Shown here one piece after another: positions 1 through 5,410 of a DNA stretch of 10,011 nucleotides (positions are counted from its first letter, which is position 1; each line of letters begins with the position of its first letter). Source of the stretch: Patescibacteria group bacterium (lineage in GTDB: Bacteria > Patescibacteriota > Minisyncoccia > Minisyncoccales > CG1-02-41-26); NCBI GenBank assembly GCA_020724125.1, contig DYHM01000008.1:1-10011 (forward strand). The letters run 5' to 3'. The notes below the pieces were generated by a model. That model ran no database searches. It was not told the origin of the DNA and saw nothing but the letters and a program-made list of their open reading frames with translations. A program made the translations under genes and the position numbers.

Positions 1-54
1 TTATTCATTATTAGAATTCAAATCAAAGTCCGATTTTAGAATGTGAGGTGTATA

Positions 55-242
55 GCTGCCGAATTAAAATTTAACCAAACTTTTGAGATTATATTGCCGA
101 ATTTAATTCATAAATCCAAAAGGCGGAATCTGACTTAATCCACCTCGCTTCGCTCGGCGGAACGCTCGGGCGTGGCGGAATTTCTCCCCCAGACCCCTTC
201 CTTCCGCCGCGCCCTCGCTTGGGCCGGCGAATTTTTTGGCGG
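55..242 (+). repeat. Inverted repeat 1, left arm (188 bp, perfect)
   Basis: This stretch is the exact reverse complement of 3290-3477 over all 188 bases, with no mismatch or gap when read base by base. The outer half (55-120) is AT-rich like the genome, and the inner half (about 120-242) is markedly GC-rich. The arm starts with GCTGCCG, the 7-mer that also ends the second repeat at 5159-5165. There is no obvious target-site duplication: the flanks are ...TGTATA on the left and AAATTTTG on the right. The pair encloses the restriction-modification cargo. Confidence 0.95.
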
Positions 243-245
243 TGT

Positions 246-276
246 TAAAAACAGAAAAACCTTGCAATGTAAGGTT
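246..276 (-). terminator. Possible intrinsic terminator of the leftward HNH genes
   Basis: On the minus strand a 6-bp stem AACCTT/AAGGTT (258-263 with 271-276, loop of 7) is followed by TTTTTCTGTTTTT. It lies about 120 bases beyond the stop of the HNH gene and just inside the repeat arm. The stem is short, so strength is uncertain. Confidence 0.45.
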
Positions 277-395
277 CCCGTCGAGGGTGCTCCGGTCGTT
301 CGCTATCTCGAACCGAATTAAGAGAATGTAAATACGCTGATATCCATTCTCAGGCCGATCAATCTCTAACTACTGGGTCGCTTTTTCGAAGTACC

Positions 396-656
396 CTATT
401 TCCCTTTATGTTTGGTTTTAGCGCCTTTTTCGCGGTTCTCTCCCCAATGGAGCGGCTGTAAATTTCTTAATTGATCACTCCCACCTTTATCTTTTGGGTT
501 TTTATGATCTATCTCCCAACCATATTCTCCCTCTGTTCCATAAGACCCGAAACGGATTTTATTGTCGTATTTATCTTTTCGCCAAACATCAGGGTCTTTA
601 CTACGAATTTCTCTTGCTTTTTTCCAAACTTCTTCAATCAACTTTTTTGAGGCCAT
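396..656 (-). CDS. Small HNH endonuclease
   Basis: This is a predicted 86-residue HNH (His-Asn-His) nuclease domain protein. The core is WEIDHKNPKDKGGSDQLRNL followed by QPLHWGENREKG, giving D50-H51 as the first catalytic pair, N65 in the middle, and H70/N74 near the end. The N-terminal stretch (EEVWKKAREI, then DPDVWRKDKYDN) matches the usual lead-in of short stand-alone HNH proteins. The open frame extends upstream of 656, but that part overlaps the preceding gene in another frame and looks non-coding, so I start at the ATG before ASKKLIEE. No clear ribosome site precedes it. It ends in TAG and is 37 bases downstream of another HNH-like, broken gene. It could be a nicking or restriction accessory of the neighbouring methyltransferase system or an independent selfish nuclease; the sequence does not decide. 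Confidence 0.75.
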   Translation of the reverse strand: MASKKLIEEVWKKAREIRSKDPDVWRKDKYDNKIRFGSYGTEGEYGWEIDHKNPKDKGGSDQLRNLQPLHWGENREKGAKTKHKGK

Positions 657-693
657 AAAATTTAATGATAAATTGTTAATAATTTTTCGACCT

Positions 694-980
694 TTACCCA
701 CAGGTTTCGTTTGTATTGGCAGACACCAAAGCGATGGAATCGTTAATTTCCAATGAATCACCAGTTTTTGCATTACAATCTTTACAGAGCGGAACAATGT
801 ACCATTTTTTGTCGTAAGCACTACCTTTCTGAACATAAGCTCTCACTTCGGTTTTTTGGTACAACTTTTTTCCGGACAATAACTTGGCAAAGACTGATTG
901 CTGAAATTTTTCCAGTACTCGAGCCAACTGCCACAACTGCAAACATTATCGCTTGTGCCATTAATGTTGATCACTCTCAT
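694..980 (-). pseudogene. Frameshifted zinc-binding HNH-like small protein
   Basis: Two minus-strand frames join into one plausible protein of about 95 residues. The first part starts at the ATG 978-980 (MRVININGTSDN, then VCSCGSWLEYW) and runs to SCTKKP. The second part continues as EVRAYVQKG, KKWYIVPLCKDCN and VSANTNETCG to the TAA at 694. Joining them requires a one-base loss near 856-864, just after an A-run. The Cys pairs (CSC, then YC...SC, then LCKDC) suggest zinc binding. As I recall the family, it carries His at two core places (an AHV motif and an HN pair) where this copy has Tyr and Cys, which would fit loss of catalysis. A promoter is visible upstream at 1054-1083. It could instead be a sequencing slip in an intact gene. 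Confidence 0.6.
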
Positions 981-1053
981 AATTTTTACTTTAGTTAATT
1001 GATTTATAGTAGCCCTGTCGACTTCATGGTTAAAAAACCACCAGGACAGCTTA

Positions 1054-1083
1054 ATTTTATCATGGTCTGTTTATTTTTGTCAA
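1054..1083 (-). promoter_or_regulatory. Promoter for the leftward HNH pair
   Basis: The minus strand reads TTGACA (1078-1083), an 18-base spacer, then TAAAAT (1054-1059), close to the sigma-70 consensus. The predicted start lies near 1046, giving a leader of about 65 bases before the ATG at 980. The -35 box lies in an 8-mer, TTGTCAAG on the plus strand (1077-1084), that recurs inverted as CTTGACAA at 1128-1135. Confidence 0.55.
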
Positions 1084-1118
1084 GCCTGTTAAGTGTTAAA
1101 GGGCTGTGGATAACTCTG

Positions 1119-1147
1119 TTGCTTTTACTTGACAAACTCATTATAAT
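1119..1147 (+). promoter_or_regulatory. Leaderless promoter of the S24 repressor gene
   Basis: A perfect TATAAT (1142-1147) stands six bases before the ATG at 1154, so transcription should start at or next to the A of the start codon. A -35-like TTGCTT (1119-1124) sits 17 bases upstream. A TTGACA at 1129-1134 is too close to pair with this -10 and more likely belongs to the inverted 8-mer that may be an operator. No Shine-Dalgarno is possible in this arrangement. Confidence 0.55.
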
Positions 1148-1153
1148 GAAATT

Positions 1154-1771
1154 ATGCATATCATACAAGAAAAATTATTAAGAGAATTAAATAGAAAGAA
1201 CCTCTCGGGAATGACATTGCGAGAGATTGGTTCTCTTGTGGGTGAAAAATCTGCCCAAAAAATAAAACACCATTTAACCCAACTCTCTAGAAGAGGATTT
1301 ATTGCGTATAATCCTGTAAAAAAAGAAATCAAAAAAGCGCAAAAAATCTCTAGAGAGGGTTTTATGTCTTTGCCTATTGTTGGTGCTGCCAACTGTGGCC
1401 CTGCAACAATTTTTGCGGAAGAAAACATTACCGGGTACTTGAAAGTATCGAAAAAACTAGCTCCCCGTAGCGGAAAGTTATTTGTGTTACGCGCAGATGG
1501 TAATTCTATGAATAAGGCAAATATAAATGGAAAAAATATAGAAGATGGTGATTTTGTTATAGTGGATGCAGAACAAAAAAGTCCAGAACCAGGGCAATAT
1601 ATTGTTTCAATAATCGACGAGATGGCAAATATTAAAAAATTTGTGCCAGACCCACAAAATAAAAGAATTGTATTAAAATCGGAATCAACAAAAGAATATC
1701 TACCGATATTCATTCACGAGGATGATAAGTACGAAGTTAGCGGGAGCGTTGTCAGGGTTATTAAAAAATAA
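1154..1771 (+). CDS. S24-family autoproteolytic repressor (LexA/UmuD-like)
   Basis: This 205-residue protein has the LexA layout: an N-terminal winged-helix-like DNA-binding part (about residues 4-53, TLREIGSLVGEKSAQKIKHH) and a C-terminal S24 self-cleavage domain. The cleavage region is PIVGAANCGPA (74-84). The Cys81-Gly82 bond matches the Cys-Gly bond cut in UmuD rather than the Ala-Gly of classical LexA. The catalytic Ser is Ser118 in ADGNSMNKA, and the Lys is Lys161 in ANIKKF. In this family DNA damage activates RecA, which triggers cleavage and derepression. It sits first in a rightward cluster, 21 bases before the methyltransferase, and diverges from the HNH genes. It therefore probably controls one or both sides, taking the role that a C protein plays in other restriction systems. 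It could be the cell's general LexA, but the cargo position argues for a local repressor. Confidence 0.85.
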   Translation: MHIIQEKLLRELNRKNLSGMTLREIGSLVGEKSAQKIKHHLTQLSRRGFIAYNPVKKEIKKAQKISREGFMSLPIVGAANCGPATIFAEENITGYLKVSKKLAPRSGKLFVLRADGNSMNKANINGKNIEDGDFVIVDAEQKSPEPGQYIVSIIDEMANIKKFVPDPQNKRIVLKSESTKEYLPIFIHEDDKYEVSGSVVRVIKK

Positions 1772-1774
1772 AAT

Positions 1775-1792
1775 TTTTGCTATAATTAAAAT
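1775..1792 (+). promoter_or_regulatory. Extended -10 leaderless promoter of the methyltransferase gene
   Basis: TGCTATAAT (1778-1786) is a perfect extended -10 element with six bases between it and the ATG at 1793, again predicting a leaderless transcript. The -35 position (about 1758-1763) is only TTATTA, as expected when an extended -10 is used. It lets the methyltransferase be expressed independently of the repressor gene just upstream. Confidence 0.5.
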
Positions 1793-2731
1793 ATGAACGC
1801 AACTATCTTAAGAGATAAGGCTTGGGAGATAACCGATCGAATACCCGATTGGGTTCGCGGACGAGAGATCGGCCTTGATCAATATAATACTATGTCGGAA
1901 GTGGCAGAATATTGTTGGAGTTCTCTGAAAAAAGTTCTTACGGAAGACGGCGTGGTATTGGGTAATTATAAGTTTATCGAGCCCAGTGCTGGCACAGGTG
2001 CTTTCTATAATTTATTACCTAAGAATAGACGTATTGGAATAGATGTAGAAAAGTTCAATAACGAATACATACAAAAAGATTATTTAACGTGGGAACCAAA
2101 CTTTACCGACGATAGACCTTGCATAGCGATTGGAAATCCTCCGTTTGGATATAGGGGCTGGCTGGCCTTAGCTTTTCTGAATAAATCTGCAGAATTTTGT
2201 GATTATGTTGGTTTTATTTTGCCAATGTCGTTTCAGAGTGATGGTAAAGGTAGTCCGAAGAATAGAGTTGAGGGCATGACGCTTATTCATTCAGAACATC
2301 TCACAGGCGATATCTTCGTTAGACCTAATGGAGAAAAAATAAGAGTAAACACCCTATGGCAAATATGGAAAAAGGGGGATGCTCCGGCATTACCAGACTT
2401 AAGTTTGGCGGACGAATATATCGATTTATTTACGGTTGATTTTAGAAAAGAAAGATTATGTGGCATGAAGAAGATTGAAGAATGCAACACTTTTCTGCAA
2501 CGGTCTTATTTTAACGAGCCTCCGATAATTGTGAGCGATTTCTCAAAGGTAAGATATGTTTGTGGATATGGAATAATAATTAAAAAAGACAAAGCAAAAA
2601 TAAGAAAAATACTAAAAGAAGTGGATTGGTCAAAATATAATAATCTTGCAACTCATAATGTAAAACATATCTCTATGTATCACATTAAAAAGGCATTGCT
2701 TGATAACCTACCAAAATATGTTAAGTCTTGA
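1793..2731 (+). CDS. N6-adenine DNA methyltransferase (type II restriction-modification)
   Basis: This 312-residue protein is a class I AdoMet-dependent methyltransferase acting on DNA adenine. Motif I is FIEPSAGTGAF (61-71, AdoMet binding), followed by the acidic strand IGIDVE (81-86). The catalytic motif IV is NPPF (115-118), which is typical of adenine-N6 or cytosine-N4 enzymes. The motif order (I before IV) suits gamma-type type II or type I/IIG modification subunits, but the length is that of a solitary type II enzyme. The C-terminal half (about 200-312) should hold target recognition and has no motif I know. It would protect host sites from the nuclease encoded next to it. The stop (TGA) lies inside the start of that nuclease gene, so the two are probably translated from one message. 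The specificity cannot be read from the sequence. Confidence 0.88.
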   Translation: MNATILRDKAWEITDRIPDWVRGREIGLDQYNTMSEVAEYCWSSLKKVLTEDGVVLGNYKFIEPSAGTGAFYNLLPKNRRIGIDVEKFNNEYIQKDYLTWEPNFTDDRPCIAIGNPPFGYRGWLALAFLNKSAEFCDYVGFILPMSFQSDGKGSPKNRVEGMTLIHSEHLTGDIFVRPNGEKIRVNTLWQIWKKGDAPALPDLSLADEYIDLFTVDFRKERLCGMKKIEECNTFLQRSYFNEPPIIVSDFSKVRYVCGYGIIIKKDKAKIRKILKEVDWSKYNNLATHNVKHISMYHIKKALLDNLPKYVKS

Positions 2732-3284
2732 TTACAAAAAATTATTTATTGAAGCCCTTAAGAAAAATACGGATAGCCCCAAATGGAATAAGGGAGATTT
2801 TATTGGAATAAAAACGGTTTCGAATACAAAAGTCGGTAGCGTCGGCCAGGCTTTTATTGAAAGTCTTTGTGATACTCTTTCGATTCCATATAATTTCCCA
2901 GTGAAAGAAAATAATGAGCGATTAACGCAAAGTCCGTGGGATATTGAAATTTATGGTGTTAAATTCGAGTTAAAAACTGCCACAGAAGATACAAGTGGGA
3001 GTTTTCAGTTTGACCACTTACGCTACCACAGACCATATGATGCTGTTTTATGTCTTGGTGTAACTCCGAATGAACTATATTTTAGAATGTGGTCTAAGGC
3101 GGATGTTGTGACTGGAAAGGCGGGGAATCTAGTTTCTATGGAAAAGGGTGCAAATGCTTCTTATAAATTAACGAAAAAACCAAGCAACCTTTTTCCGATC
3201 GTTGATTTTGAGCAAAAAATAAAAGAATTTACTAACCAATTTCTAACTCTTTCACAAGGAATCACAAAAGGAAAGAAAAAATAA
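2718..3284 (+). CDS. Probable PD-(D/E)XK restriction endonuclease
   Basis: This protein of about 188 residues follows the methyltransferase with a 14-base overlap, the usual place for the partner nuclease. A PD-(D/E)XK-like active site is visible: SPWDIEIYGVKFELKTA, with Asp75, Glu84 and Lys86 in the D-(8)-E-X-K spacing. The upstream segment GSVGQAFIESLCD looks like the conserved helix that often precedes the core in such enzymes. I start at the ATG of MLSLDYKK. An alternative TTG start at 2700 has an AAGG six bases before it and would add six residues. The gene stops only five bases before the right arm of inverted repeat 1. The function rests on the motif and the neighbour; I do not recognise a named isoschizomer family. 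Confidence 0.75.
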   Translation: MLSLDYKKLFIEALKKNTDSPKWNKGDFIGIKTVSNTKVGSVGQAFIESLCDTLSIPYNFPVKENNERLTQSPWDIEIYGVKFELKTATEDTSGSFQFDHLRYHRPYDAVLCLGVTPNELYFRMWSKADVVTGKAGNLVSMEKGANASYKLTKKPSNLFPIVDFEQKIKEFTNQFLTLSQGITKGKKK

Positions 3285-3289
3285 ATTTG

Positions 3290-3477
3290 CCGCCAAAAAA
3301 TTCGCCGGCCCAAGCGAGGGCGCGGCGGAAGGAAGGGGTCTGGGGGAGAAATTCCGCCACGCCCGAGCGTTCCGCCGAGCGAAGCGAGGTGGATTAAGTC
3401 AGATTCCGCCTTTTGGATTTATGAATTAAATTCGGCAATATAATCTCAAAAGTTTGGTTAAATTTTAATTCGGCAGC
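3290..3477 (-). repeat. Inverted repeat 1, right arm (188 bp, perfect)
   Basis: This is the exact reverse complement of 55-242. The GC-rich half faces inward, next to the nuclease stop codon, and the AT-rich half faces outward. Its last seven bases, CGGCAGC (3471-3477), are also the first seven of inverted repeat 2, so the two cassettes share this boundary. Confidence 0.95.
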
Positions 3478-3625
3478 AAATTTTGACGATACGAACTCAA
3501 AATTTTTAGACGAATTGCTTTGTTCACCCCGCCCTCTTTCCGAGGGGGCGGGGCTTTTTGAACCGCCAAAATTCTGCGGATTGAGGGGCGAAATGAAGCG
3601 GATTTTAATATTTTCGGGCGAGTAT
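3471..3625 (+). repeat. Inverted repeat 2, left arm (155 bp, perfect)
   Basis: This is the exact reverse complement of 5011-5165. After one mismatch at 3626, five more bases still match. It encloses the serine recombinase gene together with that gene's promoter and leader. It carries an intrinsic terminator reading rightward at 3527-3559. Confidence 0.95.
3527..3559 (+). terminator. Intrinsic terminator in inverted repeat 2, left arm
   Basis: CCCCGCCC (3527-3534) pairs with GGGCGGGG (3546-3553), and CTTTTT follows. The flanking GTTCA/TGAAC can extend the fold. It would stop rightward transcripts from the restriction genes before they enter the recombinase cassette. Confidence 0.8.
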
Positions 3626-3646
3626 TTTTTCTTTTTTTTTAAATCT

Positions 3647-3788
3647 TGCTATAATAAAAGCGAATCCAATTCCATACGCTTCGCGAATTTTATTACAACT
3701 AAATTGTTGTAATCCCGAAGGGGTAACTTCTGTCAATTTCGCGAAAGCGGGATTGGGTTCACAGGGTTGCCCCTTTGGTTTAAAAAAT
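3647..3788 (+). promoter_or_regulatory. Recombinase promoter and structured leader
   Basis: An extended -10, TGCTATAAT (3647-3655), begins just inside the left repeat arm after a long T-run. The following leader of about 125 bases is rich in self-complementary elements. TTACAAC/GTTGTAA form a hairpin around 3690-3711, AATCCCG (from about 3710) can pair with CGGGATT (to about 3754), and the palindrome TTCGCGAA occurs twice (3680-3687 and 3738-3745). Unlike the leaderless promoters of cassette 1, this one leaves room for RNA-level or operator control. No Shine-Dalgarno precedes the ATG at 3789. Confidence 0.5.
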
Positions 3789-4352
3789 ATGAAAAACTGC
3801 GCAATATACACAAGAGTTTCAACGGATATGCAAGCGGAAAAAGAATTTTCGTCTTGCGAAAACCAAAAAGAAAAAATCAGGTCTTTCGTAAACAGCCAAA
3901 ACAACTGGCAAGTGTTTAAGATTTATTCTGATGCCGGTTATTCAGGGGTAACCCTTAATCGTCCGGCTATTCAGCAATTACTTTCCGATTTGAAAAAAGA
4001 AAAAATTGACATTGTTTTGGTCTATAAAATAGATCGGCTCACTCGTTCGCCAAAAGATTTTTATCAACTAATTGAATTTTTTGAGCAATCAAAAATCGAT
4101 TTTATTTCCATAACGGAGAGATTTGATACTTCGACGCCCGCCGGCAGATTGTTAAGAAATATAATGCTTACTTTCGCCCAATTTGAAAGAGAATTAACTT
4201 CAGAAAGAACAAGAGATAAAATGTTAGAGTGCGCCAAAAAGGGTTTATGTAATGGCGGATTTACTCCTTACGGATACTCAAGGCAAAACAAAAAATTTAT
4301 TCCCCAAACAAAAGAAGCGGAAATAATAAAATCAATTTTAAAAATACCTTGA
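3789..4352 (+). CDS. Serine recombinase, N-terminal part (catalytic domain), frameshifted
   Basis: This part holds the resolvase/invertase catalytic domain. The nucleophile is Ser11 in AIYTRVSTDMQ. Conserved features follow: SDAGYSGVTLNRP, VYKIDRLTRSPKDF (catalytic arginines), GRLLRNIMLTFAQFERE and the long E-helix segment ERTRDKM. I start at the ATG before KNCAIYTRVS; an in-frame ATG at 3753 would add 12 residues with no family similarity. The frame ends at TGA 4350-4352, in the linker KEAEIIKSILK where the next domain should begin. The rest of the protein continues in the next frame. Such enzymes cut and rejoin DNA at paired sites through a 5'-phosphoserine link, producing integration, excision or inversion. 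The gene lies wholly within inverted repeat 2. Confidence 0.88.
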   Translation: MKNCAIYTRVSTDMQAEKEFSSCENQKEKIRSFVNSQNNWQVFKIYSDAGYSGVTLNRPAIQQLLSDLKKEKIDIVLVYKIDRLTRSPKDFYQLIEFFEQSKIDFISITERFDTSTPAGRLLRNIMLTFAQFERELTSERTRDKMLECAKKGLCNGGFTPYGYSRQNKKFIPQTKEAEIIKSILKIP

Positions 4353-5031
4353 AACGCAATCTTTATCTGCTGTTTATAAATTTTTGAAAGAAAAAGGAAT
4401 AAAAAGCAGAAATGGAAATATTTTCTCAAAAACAAATATCGCCTATTCTTTAAGAAATGTTGTTTATGTGGGGAAAATTAAATATAACAAGGAAGTTTAT
4501 CAAGGCCTTCACGAGCCGATAATTTCCGAGGAAATTTTCAATCTTGCTCAAAAAATTCATAAGGAAAAGATTAAAAATTTTAGAGTGTACAAAAATTTTC
4601 TTTTCGGCGGACTGGTAAAATGCGAGGCTTGCGGTTCAAAAATGACATCTTGTTTTACCAATAAAAAAGATAACGGAAAGCTAAAAAGGTATTACTATTA
4701 CCGTTGCACTTCCACAATGAGAGAAGATTGGCAAAGTTGTCCGGTAAAACAAGTTTCCGCCGAAAGATTAGAAAATTTTTGTCTGGAAAATTTAGAGCGG
4801 ATTTCGATTGATAAAAACTATATTGAAAATTTAGTTTTTCGCTTAAATAACGATTTGGAAATCCCCCGCCAAGCTGGATACGAACCAAAAGAATCATGCT
4901 CTAAATTTTCCGCTGAAAGCATTTCCAACACTCTAAAATTTTTCCTTTCCGAATTGAAAATAAGGAAAGGGGTTGAAAAAAACCTTTTAGTCAAAAGGTT
5001 TCTTGAAAATATACTCGCCCGAAAATATTAA
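4345..5031 (+). CDS. Serine recombinase, C-terminal part (DNA-binding domains), frameshifted
   Basis: This frame continues the recombinase without loss: YLETQSLSAVYKFLKEKGI follows ILK directly if one A of the run 4340-4344 is removed. It holds the Recombinase domain (KSRNGNIFSKTNIAYSLRNV, VVYVGKIKY) and then a zinc ribbon with Cys pairs VKCEACGSKM and YRCTS...QSCPVK. A short C-terminal helical tail ends in ENILARKY. The rejoined protein would be about 413 residues, short for a large serine integrase because the coiled-coil part is small. The last six codons and the stop lie inside the right arm of inverted repeat 2, starting exactly at a codon boundary (5011). If the split is real the enzyme is dead unless the ribosome shifts frame. 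Confidence 0.82.
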   Translation, partial: YLETQSLSAVYKFLKEKGIKSRNGNIFSKTNIAYSLRNVVYVGKIKYNKEVYQGLHEPIISEEIFNLAQKIHKEKIKNFRVYKNFLFGGLVKCEACGSKMTSCFTNKKDNGKLKRYYYYRCTSTMREDWQSCPVKQVSAERLENFCLENLERISIDKNYIENLVFRLNNDLEIPRQAGYEPKESCSKFSAESISNTLKFFLSELKIRKGVEKNLLVKRFLENILARKY

Positions 5032-5165
5032 AATCCGCTTCATTTCGCCCCTCAATCCGCAGAATTTTGGCGGTTCAAAAAGCCCCGCCCCCTCGGAAAG
5101 AGGGCGGGGTGAACAAAGCAATTCGTCTAAAAATTTTGAGTTCGTATCGTCAAAATTTGCTGCCG
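5011..5165 (-). repeat. Inverted repeat 2, right arm (155 bp, perfect)
   Basis: This is the reverse complement of 3471-3625. Its inner end codes for the last residues of the recombinase (ILARKY and stop). Its outer end covers the last six bases of the tRNA-Gln gene, including the discriminator base. Confidence 0.95.
5077..5109 (-). terminator. Intrinsic terminator in inverted repeat 2, right arm
   Basis: This mirrors the terminator at 3527-3559 and works on the minus strand (GC stem followed by CTTTTT). It would end the tRNA-Gln transcript and block leftward transcription into the recombinase gene. Confidence 0.8.
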
Positions 5166-5230
5166 GGGAACGACTCGAACGTTCATACATAGCTCCAGGG
5201 GCTATTGTCCTGCCATTAGACGACCCGGCA
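5160..5230 (-). tRNA. tRNA-Gln (anticodon CTG, atypical C33)
   Basis: A full cloverleaf folds by eye on the minus strand. There is a perfect 7-bp acceptor TGCCGGG/CCCGGCA, a D-arm GTCT/GGAC with loop AATGGCA, an anticodon stem ATAGC/GCTAT, and a T-arm GAACG/CGTTC with loop TTCGAGT. The anticodon loop is CCCTGGA, placing CTG at 34-36, which reads the glutamine codon CAG. U1-A72 and discriminator G73 are glutamine identity features and support the call. Position 33 is C, where nearly all tRNAs have U, and position 37 is G. The CCA end is not encoded. The gene is tail to tail with the recombinase, and its 3' end is the outer edge of inverted repeat 2. Confidence 0.82.
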
Positions 5231-5410
5231 AAATTAGTATTGTCTAAATTTTGTTTAAAATTTCCAACTCCCTTATTTAAAAAATATTAAAAGCAACGAA
5301 ATTATATCCAAATTTAACAAATTAACAAGTTTTATTCTTACAACTACCTTTTGAGACGACCGGAAGCTTTATTTTGAGACGATTGGAAACTTTATTGAAA
5401 AGGAAAAAGA

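Larger units (their letters stand above)
1..395. other. Left flank, inverted-repeat arm and hairpin-rich spacer, no complete gene
   Basis: No complete gene is visible. Positions 1-54 read on the minus strand as a short open frame ending in TAA at 1-3 (last residues DFDLNSNNE). It has no start codon before an in-frame stop inside the repeat arm, so it may be the tail of an interrupted gene or chance. Positions 55-242 are the first inverted-repeat arm. Positions 243-395 hold three possible stem-loops: 258-276, 322-351 (GAGAATG with CATTCTC) and 375-396 (GGGT with ACCC). They lie just downstream of the leftward HNH gene. Confidence 0.5.

Noticed and set aside
1..54. C-terminal fragment of a minus-strand gene ending at position 1
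   Set aside because: Only about 17 codons are open with no start or recognisable motif; too short to call.
1141..1713. 190-residue open frame antisense to the S24 repressor
   Set aside because: The plus strand has all S24 motifs with correct spacing; the antisense product shows none.
55..3477. Ordinary transposon with terminal inverted repeats
   Set aside because: No transposase lies between the arms, and no target-site duplication is visible at 49-54 versus 3478-3484; the arms are much longer than typical insertion-sequence ends.
3515..3904. Open frames across the second repeat arm and recombinase start
   Set aside because: They read through a GC terminator stem and repeat in both arms; the shared peptide is a by-product of the inverted repeat.
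4340..4360. TGA recoded to glycine (Gracilibacteria/SR1 code) to rejoin the recombinase
   Set aside because: Reading through TGA stays in a frame with no recombinase similarity and soon stops; methyltransferase and secA also end properly at TGA.
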